DNA of 64,000 nucleotides. Origin: Alcanivoracaceae bacterium (GTDB taxonomy: Bacteria; Pseudomonadota; Gammaproteobacteria; Pseudomonadales; Alcanivoracaceae). A program made the position numbers and the translations under genes. The notes beneath the pieces are model-generated. The model searched no databases. It saw only the letters and a program-made list of their open reading frames with translations, and was not told the DNA's origin. Positions within the stretch are counted from its first letter, which is position 1. Every line of letters starts with the position of its first letter. The stretch is taken from NCBI GenBank assembly GCA_029212745.1, contig JARGOL010000004.1, positions 1-64,000 of the forward strand, given 5' to 3'. Positions 53,617 to 63,456 of the stretch are shown here, piece after piece.

Positions 53617-56070
53617 ATGTCTGTTCTCATTGCACTATTGCTCGTTGTACTGGTCATCATGGCCAGCATCTACCTGCAGCTGCCGCTGCTGGCCGGCAGT
53701 CTCGCCGTCGCCGGTGGCTGGCTGCTGGCCGGTGCTTTCGCGCCGGCGCTCTACTCACCCTGGCTCTGGATTCCTGCGCTGGTCGTCATGGTCGGCTTCA
53801 ACCTCGCGCCTGTGCGCCGTCGCCTGATCAGCGCGCCGGTGTTTGCGGCCCTGGGCAAGGCAATGCCGAGCATGAGCGCCACCGAGCGCGAAGCACTGGA
53901 AGCCGGTACCACCTGGTGGGACAAGGACCTGTTCTGCGGCAAGCCGGACTGGAGCAGCTTCAATGAGGTTCAGCTGCCCACGCTGACCGATGAGGAACAG
54001 TCGTTTCTCGACAATGAAGTGGCCCAGCTGTGCGCCATGCTGGACGAATGGGATATCCACCACTACCGCAAGGACCTGCCGGAAGAAGCCTGGCAGTTCC
54101 TCAAGGACAAGGGCTTCTTTTCCCTGATCATTCCCAAGGAGTTTGGTGGCAAGGACTTCTCGCCCTATGCGCAGAGCCGCATCATGAGCAAGATCGCCAC
54201 CCGGTCCATTACCGCAGCGGTCACGGCCATGGTGCCCAACTCCCTCGGTCCCGGTGAACTGCTGATGAAATACGGCACCGACGAGCAGAAGCAGCAATGG
54301 CTGCCGGGTCTCGCCAAAGGCACCGACATTCCCTGTTTCGGTCTCACCGGTCCCGAGGCCGGCTCCGATGCCGGCGCCATTCCCGATCTTGGCGTGGTGT
54401 GCAAGGGCACGCACGATGGCAAGGAAGTTGTTGGCATCCGTCTCAACTTCAGCAAGCGCTGGATCACCCTGGCACCGGTCGCCACGGTGGTGGGCCTGGC
54501 CTTCCAGCTGCGGGACCCGGACGGCCTGCTCGGTGATGACAGCATCAGCGACTACGGTATTACCTGCGCGCTGATCCCCGCCGACCACGACGGCGTGGAG
54601 ATTGGCCGACGTCACTACCCTGGTTCGCCGTTCATGAACGGCCCCATTACCGGCAAGGACGTGTTCATCCCGGCAGACTGGATCATTGGCGGCCCGAAAA
54701 TGGCCGGCAAGGGCTGGCGCATGCTGATTGAGTGCCTGGGTGCCGGCCGGGGCGTGTCACTGCCGGCGCTGGCCACCGCCAGCGGTGAGGTGGGCTACCG
54801 CATGGTGGGCGCATTCTCCCGTATCCGCCGCCAGTTCAAGACCGAAGTGGGCAAGTTCGAAGGTGTCCAGGAAGCCACCGCGCAGATTGCCTCACAGGCC
54901 TATACCCTGGAAGCCATGCGCCACCTGGTGACAAAGAGTCTGGAAACAGGCACACCCTCGGTGATTTCTGCCATGGCCAAATACCACGCCACCGAAATGA
55001 TGCGCACGGTCATCAACCACGGCATGGACGTGGCCGGTGGGCGGGCCATCCAGCTCGGTCCGCGCAACTTCATGGCACTGCCCTACCAGAGCGTGCCCAT
55101 CGCCATCACGGTGGAAGGCGCAAACATCCTGACCCGGTCACTGATGATCTTTGGCCAGGGCGCCATGCGTTGCCACCCGTACCTGTTCGACGAACTGGAA
55201 GCGATCCAGGACAGCGACAGCGCACGCGGCCTGAAGACATTCGACAAGCTGTTCTTTGCCCACGCCGGCTATACCATCAGCCGCACCCTGCGCGCCCTGG
55301 TGATGGGCCTCAGCGGTGCGCGCCTGGCGGCGGCCCCGGCCTCTGCCAGTGATTTCAGCAAACCCTGGTACCAGCAGGTGGATCGCATGAGTGCTGCCCT
55401 GTCGGCCACCGCCGACGTGGCGCTGGCGTTCCTGGGCGGCGACCTGAAGCGTCGTGAACTGCTCAGTGCCCGCCTCGGCGATGTGCACAGCCAGCTGTTC
55501 ATTGCCTGCAGCATTCTCAAGTACCACGAAAACCAGCCACGCAGCCGGGCCGAGGATGCGCACGCCACCATCGCCGTGCAGCAGGCACTGTACAGCGCCC
55601 AGGAAGCGTTCTACGACTTCTTCGACAACTTCCCCGCCCGAGCCGTGGCCATGCTGCTCAAGCGGGTCACATTCCCGTTCGGTCGCAGCCTGAAGAAGCC
55701 GGACGATGACCTGATCCGCGAAGTCGGCGACCTGGTCATGGAAGACAGTCCGGTACGACAGGCGTTCGGCAAGTTCGTCTATATCGACCTGGACCCGGAA
55801 GACGCCATGGGCCGGGTGGAAAGCACGTACCAGATGCTGCTGGAAGTAGAGCCGCAGTGGAATGCGTTCCTGCACGCCCTGGATCGCGGCAAGCTTGACG
55901 GTGATGACATCGATGCGCGCCTGGCCAGCGCCGTGGAAAAAGGCGTTATCAGCGAAAACGATGTTGCCCGCCTGAAAGCCTATGACGAGCGACGCTACGA
56001 TGCCCTGCTTACCGACGCGTTCGAGAAAGCGTTCTTCGAAGCCGCTTCGGTGGACAGGGATGCCGCCTGA
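53617..56070 (+). CDS. fadE: Acyl-CoA dehydrogenase FadE
   Basis: Protein of 817 residues, the long gammaproteobacterial form. The N-terminus has two or three hydrophobic helices (MSVLIALLLVVLVIMASIYL), so it is membrane-bound. The dehydrogenase part includes KEFGGKDFSPYAQS, CFGLTGPEAGSDAG, HGMDVAGGRAIQLGPRNF and TVEGANILTRSLMIFGQGA; a C-terminal DUF1974 region ends it. It does the first step of beta-oxidation. AAAGGAGA precedes the ATG at 53617; the frame is open to 53554. Strong terminator follows. Confidence 0.95.
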   Translation: MSVLIALLLVVLVIMASIYLQLPLLAGSLAVAGGWLLAGAFAPALYSPWLWIPALVVMVGFNLAPVRRRLISAPVFAALGKAMPSMSATEREALEAGTTWWDKDLFCGKPDWSSFNEVQLPTLTDEEQSFLDNEVAQLCAMLDEWDIHHYRKDLPEEAWQFLKDKGFFSLIIPKEFGGKDFSPYAQSRIMSKIATRSITAAVTAMVPNSLGPGELLMKYGTDEQKQQWLPGLAKGTDIPCFGLTGPEAGSDAGAIPDLGVVCKGTHDGKEVVGIRLNFSKRWITLAPVATVVGLAFQLRDPDGLLGDDSISDYGITCALIPADHDGVEIGRRHYPGSPFMNGPITGKDVFIPADWIIGGPKMAGKGWRMLIECLGAGRGVSLPALATASGEVGYRMVGAFSRIRRQFKTEVGKFEGVQEATAQIASQAYTLEAMRHLVTKSLETGTPSVISAMAKYHATEMMRTVINHGMDVAGGRAIQLGPRNFMALPYQSVPIAITVEGANILTRSLMIFGQGAMRCHPYLFDELEAIQDSDSARGLKTFDKLFFAHAGYTISRTLRALVMGLSGARLAAAPASASDFSKPWYQQVDRMSAALSATADVALAFLGGDLKRRELLSARLGDVHSQLFIACSILKYHENQPRSRAEDAHATIAVQQALYSAQEAFYDFFDNFPARAVAMLLKRVTFPFGRSLKKPDDDLIREVGDLVMEDSPVRQAFGKFVYIDLDPEDAMGRVESTYQMLLEVEPQWNAFLHALDRGKLDGDDIDARLASAVEKGVISENDVARLKAYDERRYDALLTDAFEKAFFEAASVDRDAA

Positions 56071-56084
56071 AGCGCCGGCGCATG

Positions 56085-56113
56085 AAAAAGGGGCCTCCGG
56101 CCCCTTTTTTTTT
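56085..56113 (+). terminator. Rho-independent terminator of fadE
   Basis: AAAAAGGGGCC/GGCCCCTTTTT stem, loop TCC, with nine T in all, 15 bases after the fadE stop. Confidence 0.92.
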
Positions 56114-56160
56114 GCATACGCCTAACGGGTATCGTTGCAGCCCGTGCCACTTACCCGTCG

Positions 56161-56352
56161 TCAGGCCGGGCGAACACCCAGCGCCGCCAGCAGTTTTTCC
56201 ATGGGGCAGAAACCGGTGAACGCGGATTGCAACAGGTTGAGGCCGACAAACGCCGTGAAACCGTGCCAGTAAGGGTGATGCAGGTAGCCAAGAGCCAGCG
56301 ACAGCAATATGAAAGAGCCGGCGATGGCGCGGATATACTGTTCCATGACCAT
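56161..56352 (-). CDS. DUF2892 (YgaP-type) small membrane protein
   Basis: Protein of 63 residues with two hydrophobic helices (IAGSFILLSLALGYLHHP and FTAFVGLNLLQSAFTGFCPM). GLNLLQSAFTGFCPMEKLL is the DUF2892 signature, also seen as the membrane part of YgaP rhodanese proteins. AGGAGAATC precedes the ATG (start could be the ATG six bases later). Role unknown; single gene. Confidence 0.85.
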   Translation of the reverse strand: MVMEQYIRAIAGSFILLSLALGYLHHPYWHGFTAFVGLNLLQSAFTGFCPMEKLLAALGVRPA

Positions 56353-56503
56353 GATGATTCTCCTGTGCGGGTGCAGCTTTTCGGGATACAGGGGCTGCAG
56401 GCCAACAATCCGGCTTTCGTGTCCATTGCTCCTTGATCTGTATCAATAACGTAACCGACGCCGGTTTTTCACGGTTCCCTGACAGCGAGGCGCCGAGCCT
56501 TTG

Positions 56504-57457
56504 ATGATGAAAAGAGCCTTGCTTGTATCGCTGGTTGCGCTGGCATTCAGCGCCTGCGCAACCAACATGACACCGGGAGACCCCATGGCCGCTGATCAAC
56601 CCGCCGCCACCCTGCACAGCTGGCAGCCGGATACGGTACCGCGGGCCGTCGTCATTGCCCTGCACAGCCACGGCGACTACCACGCCGCGTTCGATCATGT
56701 GGCGCCCTGGTTTGCCGAGCGTGGCATTGCCGTTTACAGCTACGACCAGGCCGGTTTCGGCAAACGCGCCAATCCGGGGCGCTGGCCCGGCCATGAGCAG
56801 CTGGAACAGGATCTGTCCGTAAGCATTGATGCCATTCGCAAACACTATGACGTGCCACTCTTCCTGCTCGGCGAGAGCCTCGGTGGTGCGGTTGCCATCA
56901 ATGTCGCCAGCCAGCGTCCTCGCGGAGACATTGACGGCCTGATCCTGGCGGCGCCGGCTATCCGCGAAGGCATTCCTTTTCGCCTTGGCTGGAATGCCCT
57001 GATTGGCACCGCTGCCACGATGGCACCCGGTTACACCCTGCGGGTTGAGCGGGACGCCGATGATCCCCGCTTCCACGGGGCCAGTGCCCGGCGCCTGGCC
57101 AATGATCCGCATGTGCACCGGGAGGTGCGGATGGATGCCTATTGGGGCCTGATCAAACTGGCGGACCGGGCAAGCCGGCGCATCCGTGACGTGCAACAAC
57201 CGACCCTGCTGATGTACGGCGGACGTGACACCTCGGTACCCGCGGAGTCCATTCGACGCGGCATGCGCCACGTACAGGAAAACACGGACATCACCTACCG
57301 CTACTACCCGCAGGGCATCCACCTGCTGTTGCAGAGCGCTGCCTGGGAGACATATCTCACCCAGATCGAACATTGGCTCAGTGAGCAACTGCAGCCAGCA
57401 TCGGTGCAGGCCACAGGGGCCGCGCGTGTACCGCTGCATCAGGCCGCCGCAATGTAA
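56504..57457 (+). CDS. Alpha/beta hydrolase lipoprotein (monoacylglycerol-lipase-like)
   Basis: Protein of 317 residues. Signal peptide with a lipobox-like FSAC near residue 19 (ALAFSAC), so it is probably a lipoprotein. The hydrolase has an oxyanion region ALHSHGDY, the nucleophile elbow LLGESLGGAVA (Ser), Asp in YGGRDTSVP and His in YPQGIHLL, the usual catalytic triad of the monoacylglycerol lipase/lysophospholipase group. The substrate is inferred only. The start is at 56504 or 56507; the frame begins at a TTG. Single gene. Confidence 0.82.
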   Translation: MMKRALLVSLVALAFSACATNMTPGDPMAADQPAATLHSWQPDTVPRAVVIALHSHGDYHAAFDHVAPWFAERGIAVYSYDQAGFGKRANPGRWPGHEQLEQDLSVSIDAIRKHYDVPLFLLGESLGGAVAINVASQRPRGDIDGLILAAPAIREGIPFRLGWNALIGTAATMAPGYTLRVERDADDPRFHGASARRLANDPHVHREVRMDAYWGLIKLADRASRRIRDVQQPTLLMYGGRDTSVPAESIRRGMRHVQENTDITYRYYPQGIHLLLQSAAWETYLTQIEHWLSEQLQPASVQATGAARVPLHQAAAM

Positions 57458-57521
57458 CAGCGTGCAACGCTTACTCCCTGTTTTGTCACCGGCCGATACA
57501 GACGGAAATGCTTCGGAAAAA

Positions 57522-57537
57522 TGTGACACACCTCACA
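57522..57537. promoter_or_regulatory. CRP/Vfr-type binding site upstream of the OmpA gene
   Basis: TGTGACACACCTCACA is an exact TGTGA-N6-TCACA palindrome preceded by AAAA. It lies 74 bases before the OmpA start codon, in the only intergenic space upstream of the OmpA-TSP3 gene pair. Exact cores like this should be rare by chance in 64 kb. Confidence 0.55.
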
Positions 57538-57561
57538 CACAATTCAGGTACTGACGTCCCT

Positions 57562-57577
57562 GACCGACCGGTCGATC
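57562..57577. promoter_or_regulatory. Palindrome resembling a TetR-type operator
   Basis: GACCGACCGGTCGATC has the 10-base perfect core CGACCGGTCG with further outer matches. Such A/T-C-C-G-A-C-C-G-G-T-C-G sites are bound by TetR-family repressors. It lies between the CRP-type site and the OmpA ribosome binding site. Confidence 0.4.
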
Positions 57578-57610
57578 CTTGGAGCATCACTCAGTTCAAG
57601 GAGACAAGGG

Positions 57611-58663
57611 ATGTCATCCCCCGCTTTATCACGCTGGCTCGCGATGCCGCTGGTGGCACTTTGCGCAGCCGCGCATGCGTCCAGTGATGCTGTCGACGAG
57701 TCCTATGTGTCGGGCATGGCCCTGTTCATCGAAACCGGCGACGACCGCAACAGCGACGACGGTCTCGGTGTACGCGGCCTGTACGGCAAGCACCTGCGCG
57801 ACGGCTGGTTTCTGGAGCTGGGCGGCTACGCTGCGACCATCGAGACCGGCGGCGGCGGTACCGACACCTATACCTACGGACTGGGCGCCGACCTCGCCTA
57901 TCGCTTCGGCAACCGCGAAGGGCTGACACCTTTCCTGCTTGCCGGTGCCGGCATGTCATACAACGACATCGAAGCCGACGGGCGTGACGACACATCCGGC
58001 TACGTCAATGCGGGCGCGGGCGTGCTGAGCGGACGACTGTTTGGCACGCAACTGCGTGCCCGCGCCGAAGCGCGCTATGTGCGGGACAACTACAGTGACG
58101 ACCTGGAAGACATCCATATCGGCATCGGCCTGGAAATGCCCCTGGGCCGGATACCCGAGCGCGTGGTGGAAAAGCAGGTCGTCATCACGGATACCCGGGA
58201 AGTACCGGTCAATGAGAAGGATTCCGACAACGACAGCGTGCCGGACAGTCGCGATGACTGCCCCGGCACCCTCGACGGCGCCCGCGTGGATGCCCGTGGC
58301 TGCCTGATCGGCAACCAGGTCCTGACCCTGCGTTCGGTCAACTTCGTTTCCGGTTCAGCGCAGCTGCTGAAGAGTTCTGAGGTAACACTGGTTAGCGTGG
58401 CAACCGCGCTGGAACAACAACCGGACCTGCTTCTGTCCATCAACGGACACACCGACAGCCAGGGCACCGACGAAGCCAACCTGGTTCTGTCCCAACAACG
58501 CGCCAACAGTGTTCGCGATTTCCTGATCGCCCAGGGCATTGATGCTGCGCGCCTTCAGGCCAATGGTTTTGGTGAACAACGGCCGGTGGCTGACAACGAC
58601 ACTCGGGAAGGCCGCGCCATGAACCGGCGGGTCGAATTTGAACTGGATACACAGGGAGAGTAA
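57611..58663 (+). CDS. OmpA-family outer-membrane protein
   Basis: Protein of 350 residues. Signal peptide to about 23 (LAMPLVALCAAAHAS). Residues 30-180 are an eight-stranded barrel of the OmpA-like beta-barrel kind (GLYGKHLRDGWFLELGGY, AYRFGNREGLTPFLLAGAG). A linker with a TSP3-like DSDNDSVPDSRDDCPGT follows, then the peptidoglycan-binding OmpA domain with NGHTDSQGTDEANLVLSQQR and GFGEQRPVADNDTREGRAMN. It anchors the outer membrane to the wall. AAGGAGA precedes the ATG. Two bases separate it from the next gene. Confidence 0.92.
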   Translation: MSSPALSRWLAMPLVALCAAAHASSDAVDESYVSGMALFIETGDDRNSDDGLGVRGLYGKHLRDGWFLELGGYAATIETGGGGTDTYTYGLGADLAYRFGNREGLTPFLLAGAGMSYNDIEADGRDDTSGYVNAGAGVLSGRLFGTQLRARAEARYVRDNYSDDLEDIHIGIGLEMPLGRIPERVVEKQVVITDTREVPVNEKDSDNDSVPDSRDDCPGTLDGARVDARGCLIGNQVLTLRSVNFVSGSAQLLKSSEVTLVSVATALEQQPDLLLSINGHTDSQGTDEANLVLSQQRANSVRDFLIAQGIDAARLQANGFGEQRPVADNDTREGRAMNRRVEFELDTQGE

Positions 58664-58665
58664 CC

Positions 58666-60315
58666 ATGCGCGCAAATAACCCCAAAGGCCTGGTAATCCT
58701 GTCGCTGCTGGCTGTTCTGGCGCTCGCCGGCTGCCGCGCTGACGATGCGACGCCGGAAACCGATACCCGGGTGGACAGCCGCACCCTGTTTGACGACGGC
58801 GACGGTATACCGCCGCGCGATGACAACTGCCCGCGCCAGGCAAATGCCGAGCAGAACGACATTGACGGCGATGGCATCGGCGATGCCTGTGACCCTGACC
58901 TGGATGGCGATGACGTGCCCAACAGTGACGACAACTGCATGCGCCAGCCCAACCCGGACCAGAATGACAGCGATGGCGACGGTGTCGGGGACCTGTGTGA
59001 CATGAACAGTGACCAGGACGGTGACGGCATCGACGACGGTGTCGACAATTGCCCCGCCATCAGCAACGTGGACCAACGCGACCTGGACCGCGACGGCATT
59101 GGCGATCCCTGTGACGAGGACCGCGACGGCGACGGTGTCGCCAATTCAGCGGACAACTGCCCTGACACCGCCAATGCCGGTCAGGCTGATGCCGACGGGG
59201 ATGGCATCGGCGACCGCTGTGATCCTGACCAGGACGGCGACACTGTTGACGATGACCAGGATAACTGCCCGCTGGTGGCCAACCCTGACCAGCAGGACAC
59301 TGACAACGACGGCGCCGGTGACCGCTGTGACGAGGATGCCGACAACGACAGCGTCAGCAACGAAGAAGACAACTGCCCACTGGTGGCCAATACCCGTCAG
59401 CATGACATTGACGGTGACGGCATCGGTGATGCCTGCGACAGTGACCAGGATGGCGATGATGTCGCTGACGATACCGACAACTGCCCGCTGGTGAGCAATC
59501 CGGAGCAAGCTGACAGTGATGGCGACGGGTTCGGCGATGCCTGTGCCGATGACCGCGATGGTGATGGCATCAACAACGACGCTGATAATTGCCCGCTGAC
59601 TGCCAATCCCCTGCAGACGGATACTGACGGCGACGGCATTGGTGATCTGTGTGAGGATGACACCGACGGAGATGGCGTGCCGGATGAAGACGACAACTGC
59701 CCGCTGGCGGCCAATGCCGGCCAGGAAGACAGCGACGGTGACGGTGTCGGGGATGTCTGTGATGCCAGCTTTTCCTGCAACTCGGACACCTTCTACCAGT
59801 CACTGACGGCCAGCGGTGGCGCAACCGCCGATGGCGGCGTGGAAGGCATCTGCCTGCTGTGCAGCAGCGAGAATGTGCCCGCCGTGATCGACGACGATAA
59901 CAGCACCGCAGCGTCAATGCAGGGAGCGGCCAGCATCGCACTACTGCCTGGCGAACAGGCCGGTTATGCCTTCATACAGGCCAACCTGCCAGCACCGCTG
60001 GGTGAAAACCAGACCGCCGGCTTCGTTCTCAGCAACCAGGCGGACACCCTGTCAGCAGAGCTGCTCGCCGATAATATCCGTCTGCGTCTGCTGCGCGACG
60101 GTGAGACCGTCACCGAGGCAACCAGCGGCGGCGCCATCAATCTGGACGTGCTGTCTGTCAGCGACCTGTCTGGCGCAGGCAACGCACAGTACCTGGTGTC
60201 ACTGGACAGCAGCGAAACCTTCGATGCAGTGCGCATTGAATACGGCAGCGCCGTGTCAGCACTGGGTACCCTGCGCGTGCACGATGCCTGCACAGGACCG
60301 ACACAGGCGCCCTGA
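58666..60315 (+). CDS. Thrombospondin-type-3 repeat lipoprotein
   Basis: Protein of 549 residues. A lipobox LALAGC puts the lipidated Cys at residue 23. Residues 43-365 are nine tandem repeats of about 36 residues of the form DNCP-xx-N-x-xQ-xD-xDGDGIGDxCD, the calcium-binding thrombospondin type 3 module. The C-terminal 180 residues form a beta-rich domain starting SFSCNSDTFYQSL with GICLLCSSENVPAVIDDD. It is encoded two bases after the OmpA gene; probably both act at the outer membrane. Aspartate-rich repeats give unusual codon composition. Confidence 0.9.
   Translation: MRANNPKGLVILSLLAVLALAGCRADDATPETDTRVDSRTLFDDGDGIPPRDDNCPRQANAEQNDIDGDGIGDACDPDLDGDDVPNSDDNCMRQPNPDQNDSDGDGVGDLCDMNSDQDGDGIDDGVDNCPAISNVDQRDLDRDGIGDPCDEDRDGDGVANSADNCPDTANAGQADADGDGIGDRCDPDQDGDTVDDDQDNCPLVANPDQQDTDNDGAGDRCDEDADNDSVSNEEDNCPLVANTRQHDIDGDGIGDACDSDQDGDDVADDTDNCPLVSNPEQADSDGDGFGDACADDRDGDGINNDADNCPLTANPLQTDTDGDGIGDLCEDDTDGDGVPDEDDNCPLAANAGQEDSDGDGVGDVCDASFSCNSDTFYQSLTASGGATADGGVEGICLLCSSENVPAVIDDDNSTAASMQGAASIALLPGEQAGYAFIQANLPAPLGENQTAGFVLSNQADTLSAELLADNIRLRLLRDGETVTEATSGGAINLDVLSVSDLSGAGNAQYLVSLDSSETFDAVRIEYGSAVSALGTLRVHDACTGPTQAP
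58792..59766 (+). repeat. Nine tandem coding repeats (about 108 bases each)
   Basis: DNA behind the TSP3 repeats; each unit encodes a D-x-D-x-D-G-xx-D-x-C calcium loop pair. The copies differ by many substitutions, so they are an old expansion, not a recent slippage array. Confidence 0.85.
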
Positions 60316-60330
60316 AACGGCTGGCCTGAC

Positions 60331-63300
60331 TCAGGAGGTGGTGTTACCGCCACCTTCCGGATGCCCGCGATCCTGTTCTTCAAGGTCGCGGGTAACCGCG
60401 TCAGGGTCGCGCGTATTGCGGGTCAGCAACGCATAGGCGGCCGGCACGACCAGCATAGTGAACAGGGTCGCCACCACGATACCGAAGACAATGACGACAC
60501 CCAGGACCTGTCGCGTTTCTGCGCCGGCACCGAATGACACCAGCAAAGGCACAGCCCCAGCAGCCGTAGTAATTGCGGTCATCAGTACCGGGCGCAGGCG
60601 CACGCGAGCGGCTTCCTGAAGTGCGTCCTCGAAGGATCGTCCCCGGGCCCGCAATTGGTTGGCAAATTCCACGATCAGGATGCCGTTCTTTGCGGCCAGG
60701 CCGATCAGCATGATCAGGCCGATCTGGGAATACAGGTTCAGGCTGTTGCCGGTGACCAGCAGTCCGAGCACCCCACCTGCCAGTGCCAACGGCACCGTAA
60801 GCATGATCACAAACGGGTGAACAAAGCTTTCGAACTGCGCCGCCAGCACCAGGTACGTCACCATCAACCCGAGCAGGAAGACGAACAGCAGCGATGACGA
60901 CCCCAGGCGGAAGTCACGGGACTGCCCCTTGTAATCCACCACCGCTGTATCCGGAAGCTCCTCGCGCACCAGGCCCTCCAGATAGCCCAGCGCCTCGCCC
61001 AGCGAATAGCCGTCAGCCAGGTTGGCTTCCAGGGTCAGCGCACGCACGCGGTTGTACCGGTTCAGTGTTTTGGGTGCCGCGACAGCCTTGATCGTCACCA
61101 GGTTCGAGAGCGGTACCAGGGTACCGCTGGATGCGCGCACATAGATGTTTTCCACACTGTCTGGTGAACGCTGCATGTCTCGCTCACCCTCAACAATCAC
61201 ATCATATTCCTCGCCGCGATCCAGGAAGGTCGTGATACGGCGCGAGCCGAGCATGGTCTCCAGCGTCCTGCCAATGTTCTCCACCGACACGCCGAGGTCG
61301 GCTGCACGCTGGTAATCGATAAAGATATCAAGCTGCGGCTTGGTTTCCTTGTAATCGAAATCCACGCCCAGCAGGTTGGGGTTCTCTTCGGTAATACGGC
61401 TGGCCAGTGTGTCACGCCACTGGGCCAGCTCATCGTAGGTGCCGCCGCCGATGACAAACTGCACCGGTTTCTGGATCGACGAACCAAAGCCCTGTCGCAT
61501 GACAGGAAACGCACGCACGCCCGGCAGATCCGAGAGATCAGCGCGTATATTGTCCATTATGGCAAAGCCGGAACGGCGTTCGGACCAGTCGCTCAGCACA
61601 CAGATAACGATGCCACTGTTGAACGAGGACAGGTTGCCGAAGGCCCGTGGCGCCCGCACCAGCAAACGGGTTATTTCACCGTTGTCCACATAGGGCATCA
61701 TGCGCCGTTCAATCTCGTCCATGTAGTCTTCCATGTATTGGTAACTGGCACCCTCCGGCCCGTTCACCAGCACAAAGAAGGCGCCGCGGTCCTCGCGCGG
61801 GGCATACTCGGACGGCACCCACTGGAAGATCGCCCAGGCCAGGGCAAGCACCAGCAGGAAGCCGCCCGCCACCAGTTTCAGGTGGGCCAGGCACCACGCC
61901 AGCACCGCGGCATAACGCCGCTGCAGACTGGAAAACGTGGCATCCACCAGGCGTACGGCGGCGCTGTCATCACTTTCCCGGTTGAGCACTTTGGACGCGA
62001 GCATCGGTGACAGGGTCAATGCCACCAGTGACGAGAAGCCCACGGCCGCCGCCATGGTCAGGGCAAACTCGGAAAACAGGCGTCCCACGTCCCCTTGCAG
62101 GAACGCGATCGGAACGAATACGGCAATCAGCACCAGTGTCGTGGCAATTACGGCAAAGCCGACCTGCCGGGCGCCCCGGTAGGCGGCAAGCAAAGGGGGC
62201 TCGCCGTATTCATGCATGCGCCGGACAATGTTTTCCAGCACCACGATGGCATCGTCCACCACCAGACCGATGGCCAGCACCAGCGCCAGCAAGGTAAACA
62301 GGTTGACCGAGAAACCCAGCGCGTACAGGACCAGGAAAGTGGCCACAATGGATACCGGCACGGTCACCGCAGGCACCAGCATGGCACGCATGCTGCCAAG
62401 GAACAGGTAGATCACCAGCACCACCAGGACAATGGCGATGCCCAGTGTCTTGTACACCTCGCTGATGGCATTCTCCACGAACACGGACGTGTCGTAGCTC
62501 TGCCGCAGGGCAATACCGTCCGGCAATATGCGGTTCACTTCATCCATCTCCGCCTTTGCCGCCCGGGCAACATCGATAATGTTGGCGGTGGACTGGCGTA
62601 CGATCCCGATACCCACCATGGGCACCCCGTTGCCCCGGAAGAAGGTACGCAGCTCCTCCACCCCCAGCTCCACCCGGGCCACGTCCGCCAGCCGGACCAG
62701 ATAGCCATTGCTGCCACGCCCGATCACCAGCCCGGCAAAATCATCCACGCTACGGAAGGCACGCTCCACCCGTACGGTGAACTGGCGTGTCTCCGACTCG
62801 ACGCTGCCGGCCGGCAGTTCCACATTCTGCTGGCGCAGGGCCTGCTCGATGTCATTGACGGTGAGGCCGCGGGCGGCGAGCGCCTTGCGATCCAGCCACA
62901 CACGCATGGCATAGGATTGCCCGCCGCCAACCCGTACGCGGGCCACACCATCCAGCACCGAAAACCGGTCGACAAGATAGCGCTCGGCATAATCGGTCAG
63001 CTCCGGCACCGTCATGCCCTCTCCCGCCAGGTTCAGCCACATGATGACGTCATCATTGGCATCCACCTTCTGGATCTCCGGCGGGTCCGCTTCCACGGGC
63101 AGGTTATCGGCAATGCGCGAGACCCGGTCACGGATATCGTTGGCCGCTGCCTCCACGTCACGGCCCACGGCAAACTCGATGGTGATGTTCGACTCACCAT
63201 CCTCACTCACCGACTCGATGAACTCGATGCCCTCGACACCGGCAATGCGTTCCTCGATGACTTCGGTAATACGGCTTTCCACCACGGCCGCAGAGGCACC

Positions 63301-63456
63301 CGGATAGGTGGTCTCAATCGACACCACCGGCGGATCAATGTCGGGGTACTCACGCAGGGGCAACCTGTCGAAAGCCACCAAACCGAATGCCAGCAACAGC
63401 AGCGACAATACACTGGCAAGCACCGGTCGCTTGACGGAGACATCAGACAGGAGCAT
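60331..63456 (-). CDS. RND efflux permease (HAE-1-type)
   Basis: Inner-membrane transporter of 1041 residues, start MLLSDVSVKRPVLASVLSLL. The porter domain includes REYPDIDPPVVSIETTYPGA and the TM4 Asp pair in GLVVDDAIVVLEN; the end of TM10 region contains GLAAKNGILIVEFANQLR. It resembles MexK/VexF-like RND pumps of the hydrophobe/amphiphile exporter family. It ends in an acidic/Arg tail. Its ATG shares one base with the stop of the adaptor gene (TGATG). Confidence 0.93.
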   Translation of the reverse strand: MLLSDVSVKRPVLASVLSLLLLAFGLVAFDRLPLREYPDIDPPVVSIETTYPGASAAVVESRITEVIEERIAGVEGIEFIESVSEDGESNITIEFAVGRDVEAAANDIRDRVSRIADNLPVEADPPEIQKVDANDDVIMWLNLAGEGMTVPELTDYAERYLVDRFSVLDGVARVRVGGGQSYAMRVWLDRKALAARGLTVNDIEQALRQQNVELPAGSVESETRQFTVRVERAFRSVDDFAGLVIGRGSNGYLVRLADVARVELGVEELRTFFRGNGVPMVGIGIVRQSTANIIDVARAAKAEMDEVNRILPDGIALRQSYDTSVFVENAISEVYKTLGIAIVLVVLVIYLFLGSMRAMLVPAVTVPVSIVATFLVLYALGFSVNLFTLLALVLAIGLVVDDAIVVLENIVRRMHEYGEPPLLAAYRGARQVGFAVIATTLVLIAVFVPIAFLQGDVGRLFSEFALTMAAAVGFSSLVALTLSPMLASKVLNRESDDSAAVRLVDATFSSLQRRYAAVLAWCLAHLKLVAGGFLLVLALAWAIFQWVPSEYAPREDRGAFFVLVNGPEGASYQYMEDYMDEIERRMMPYVDNGEITRLLVRAPRAFGNLSSFNSGIVICVLSDWSERRSGFAIMDNIRADLSDLPGVRAFPVMRQGFGSSIQKPVQFVIGGGTYDELAQWRDTLASRITEENPNLLGVDFDYKETKPQLDIFIDYQRAADLGVSVENIGRTLETMLGSRRITTFLDRGEEYDVIVEGERDMQRSPDSVENIYVRASSGTLVPLSNLVTIKAVAAPKTLNRYNRVRALTLEANLADGYSLGEALGYLEGLVREELPDTAVVDYKGQSRDFRLGSSSLLFVFLLGLMVTYLVLAAQFESFVHPFVIMLTVPLALAGGVLGLLVTGNSLNLYSQIGLIMLIGLAAKNGILIVEFANQLRARGRSFEDALQEAARVRLRPVLMTAITTAAGAVPLLVSFGAGAETRQVLGVVIVFGIVVATLFTMLVVPAAYALLTRNTRDPDAVTRDLEEQDRGHPEGGGNTTS

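Noticed and set aside
58792-59766. Repeat array considered as CRISPR or as a recombination hot spot
   Set aside because: The period is 108 bases, every copy is in one reading frame, and the units encode TSP3 calcium motifs with many substitutions. No spacers or cas genes.
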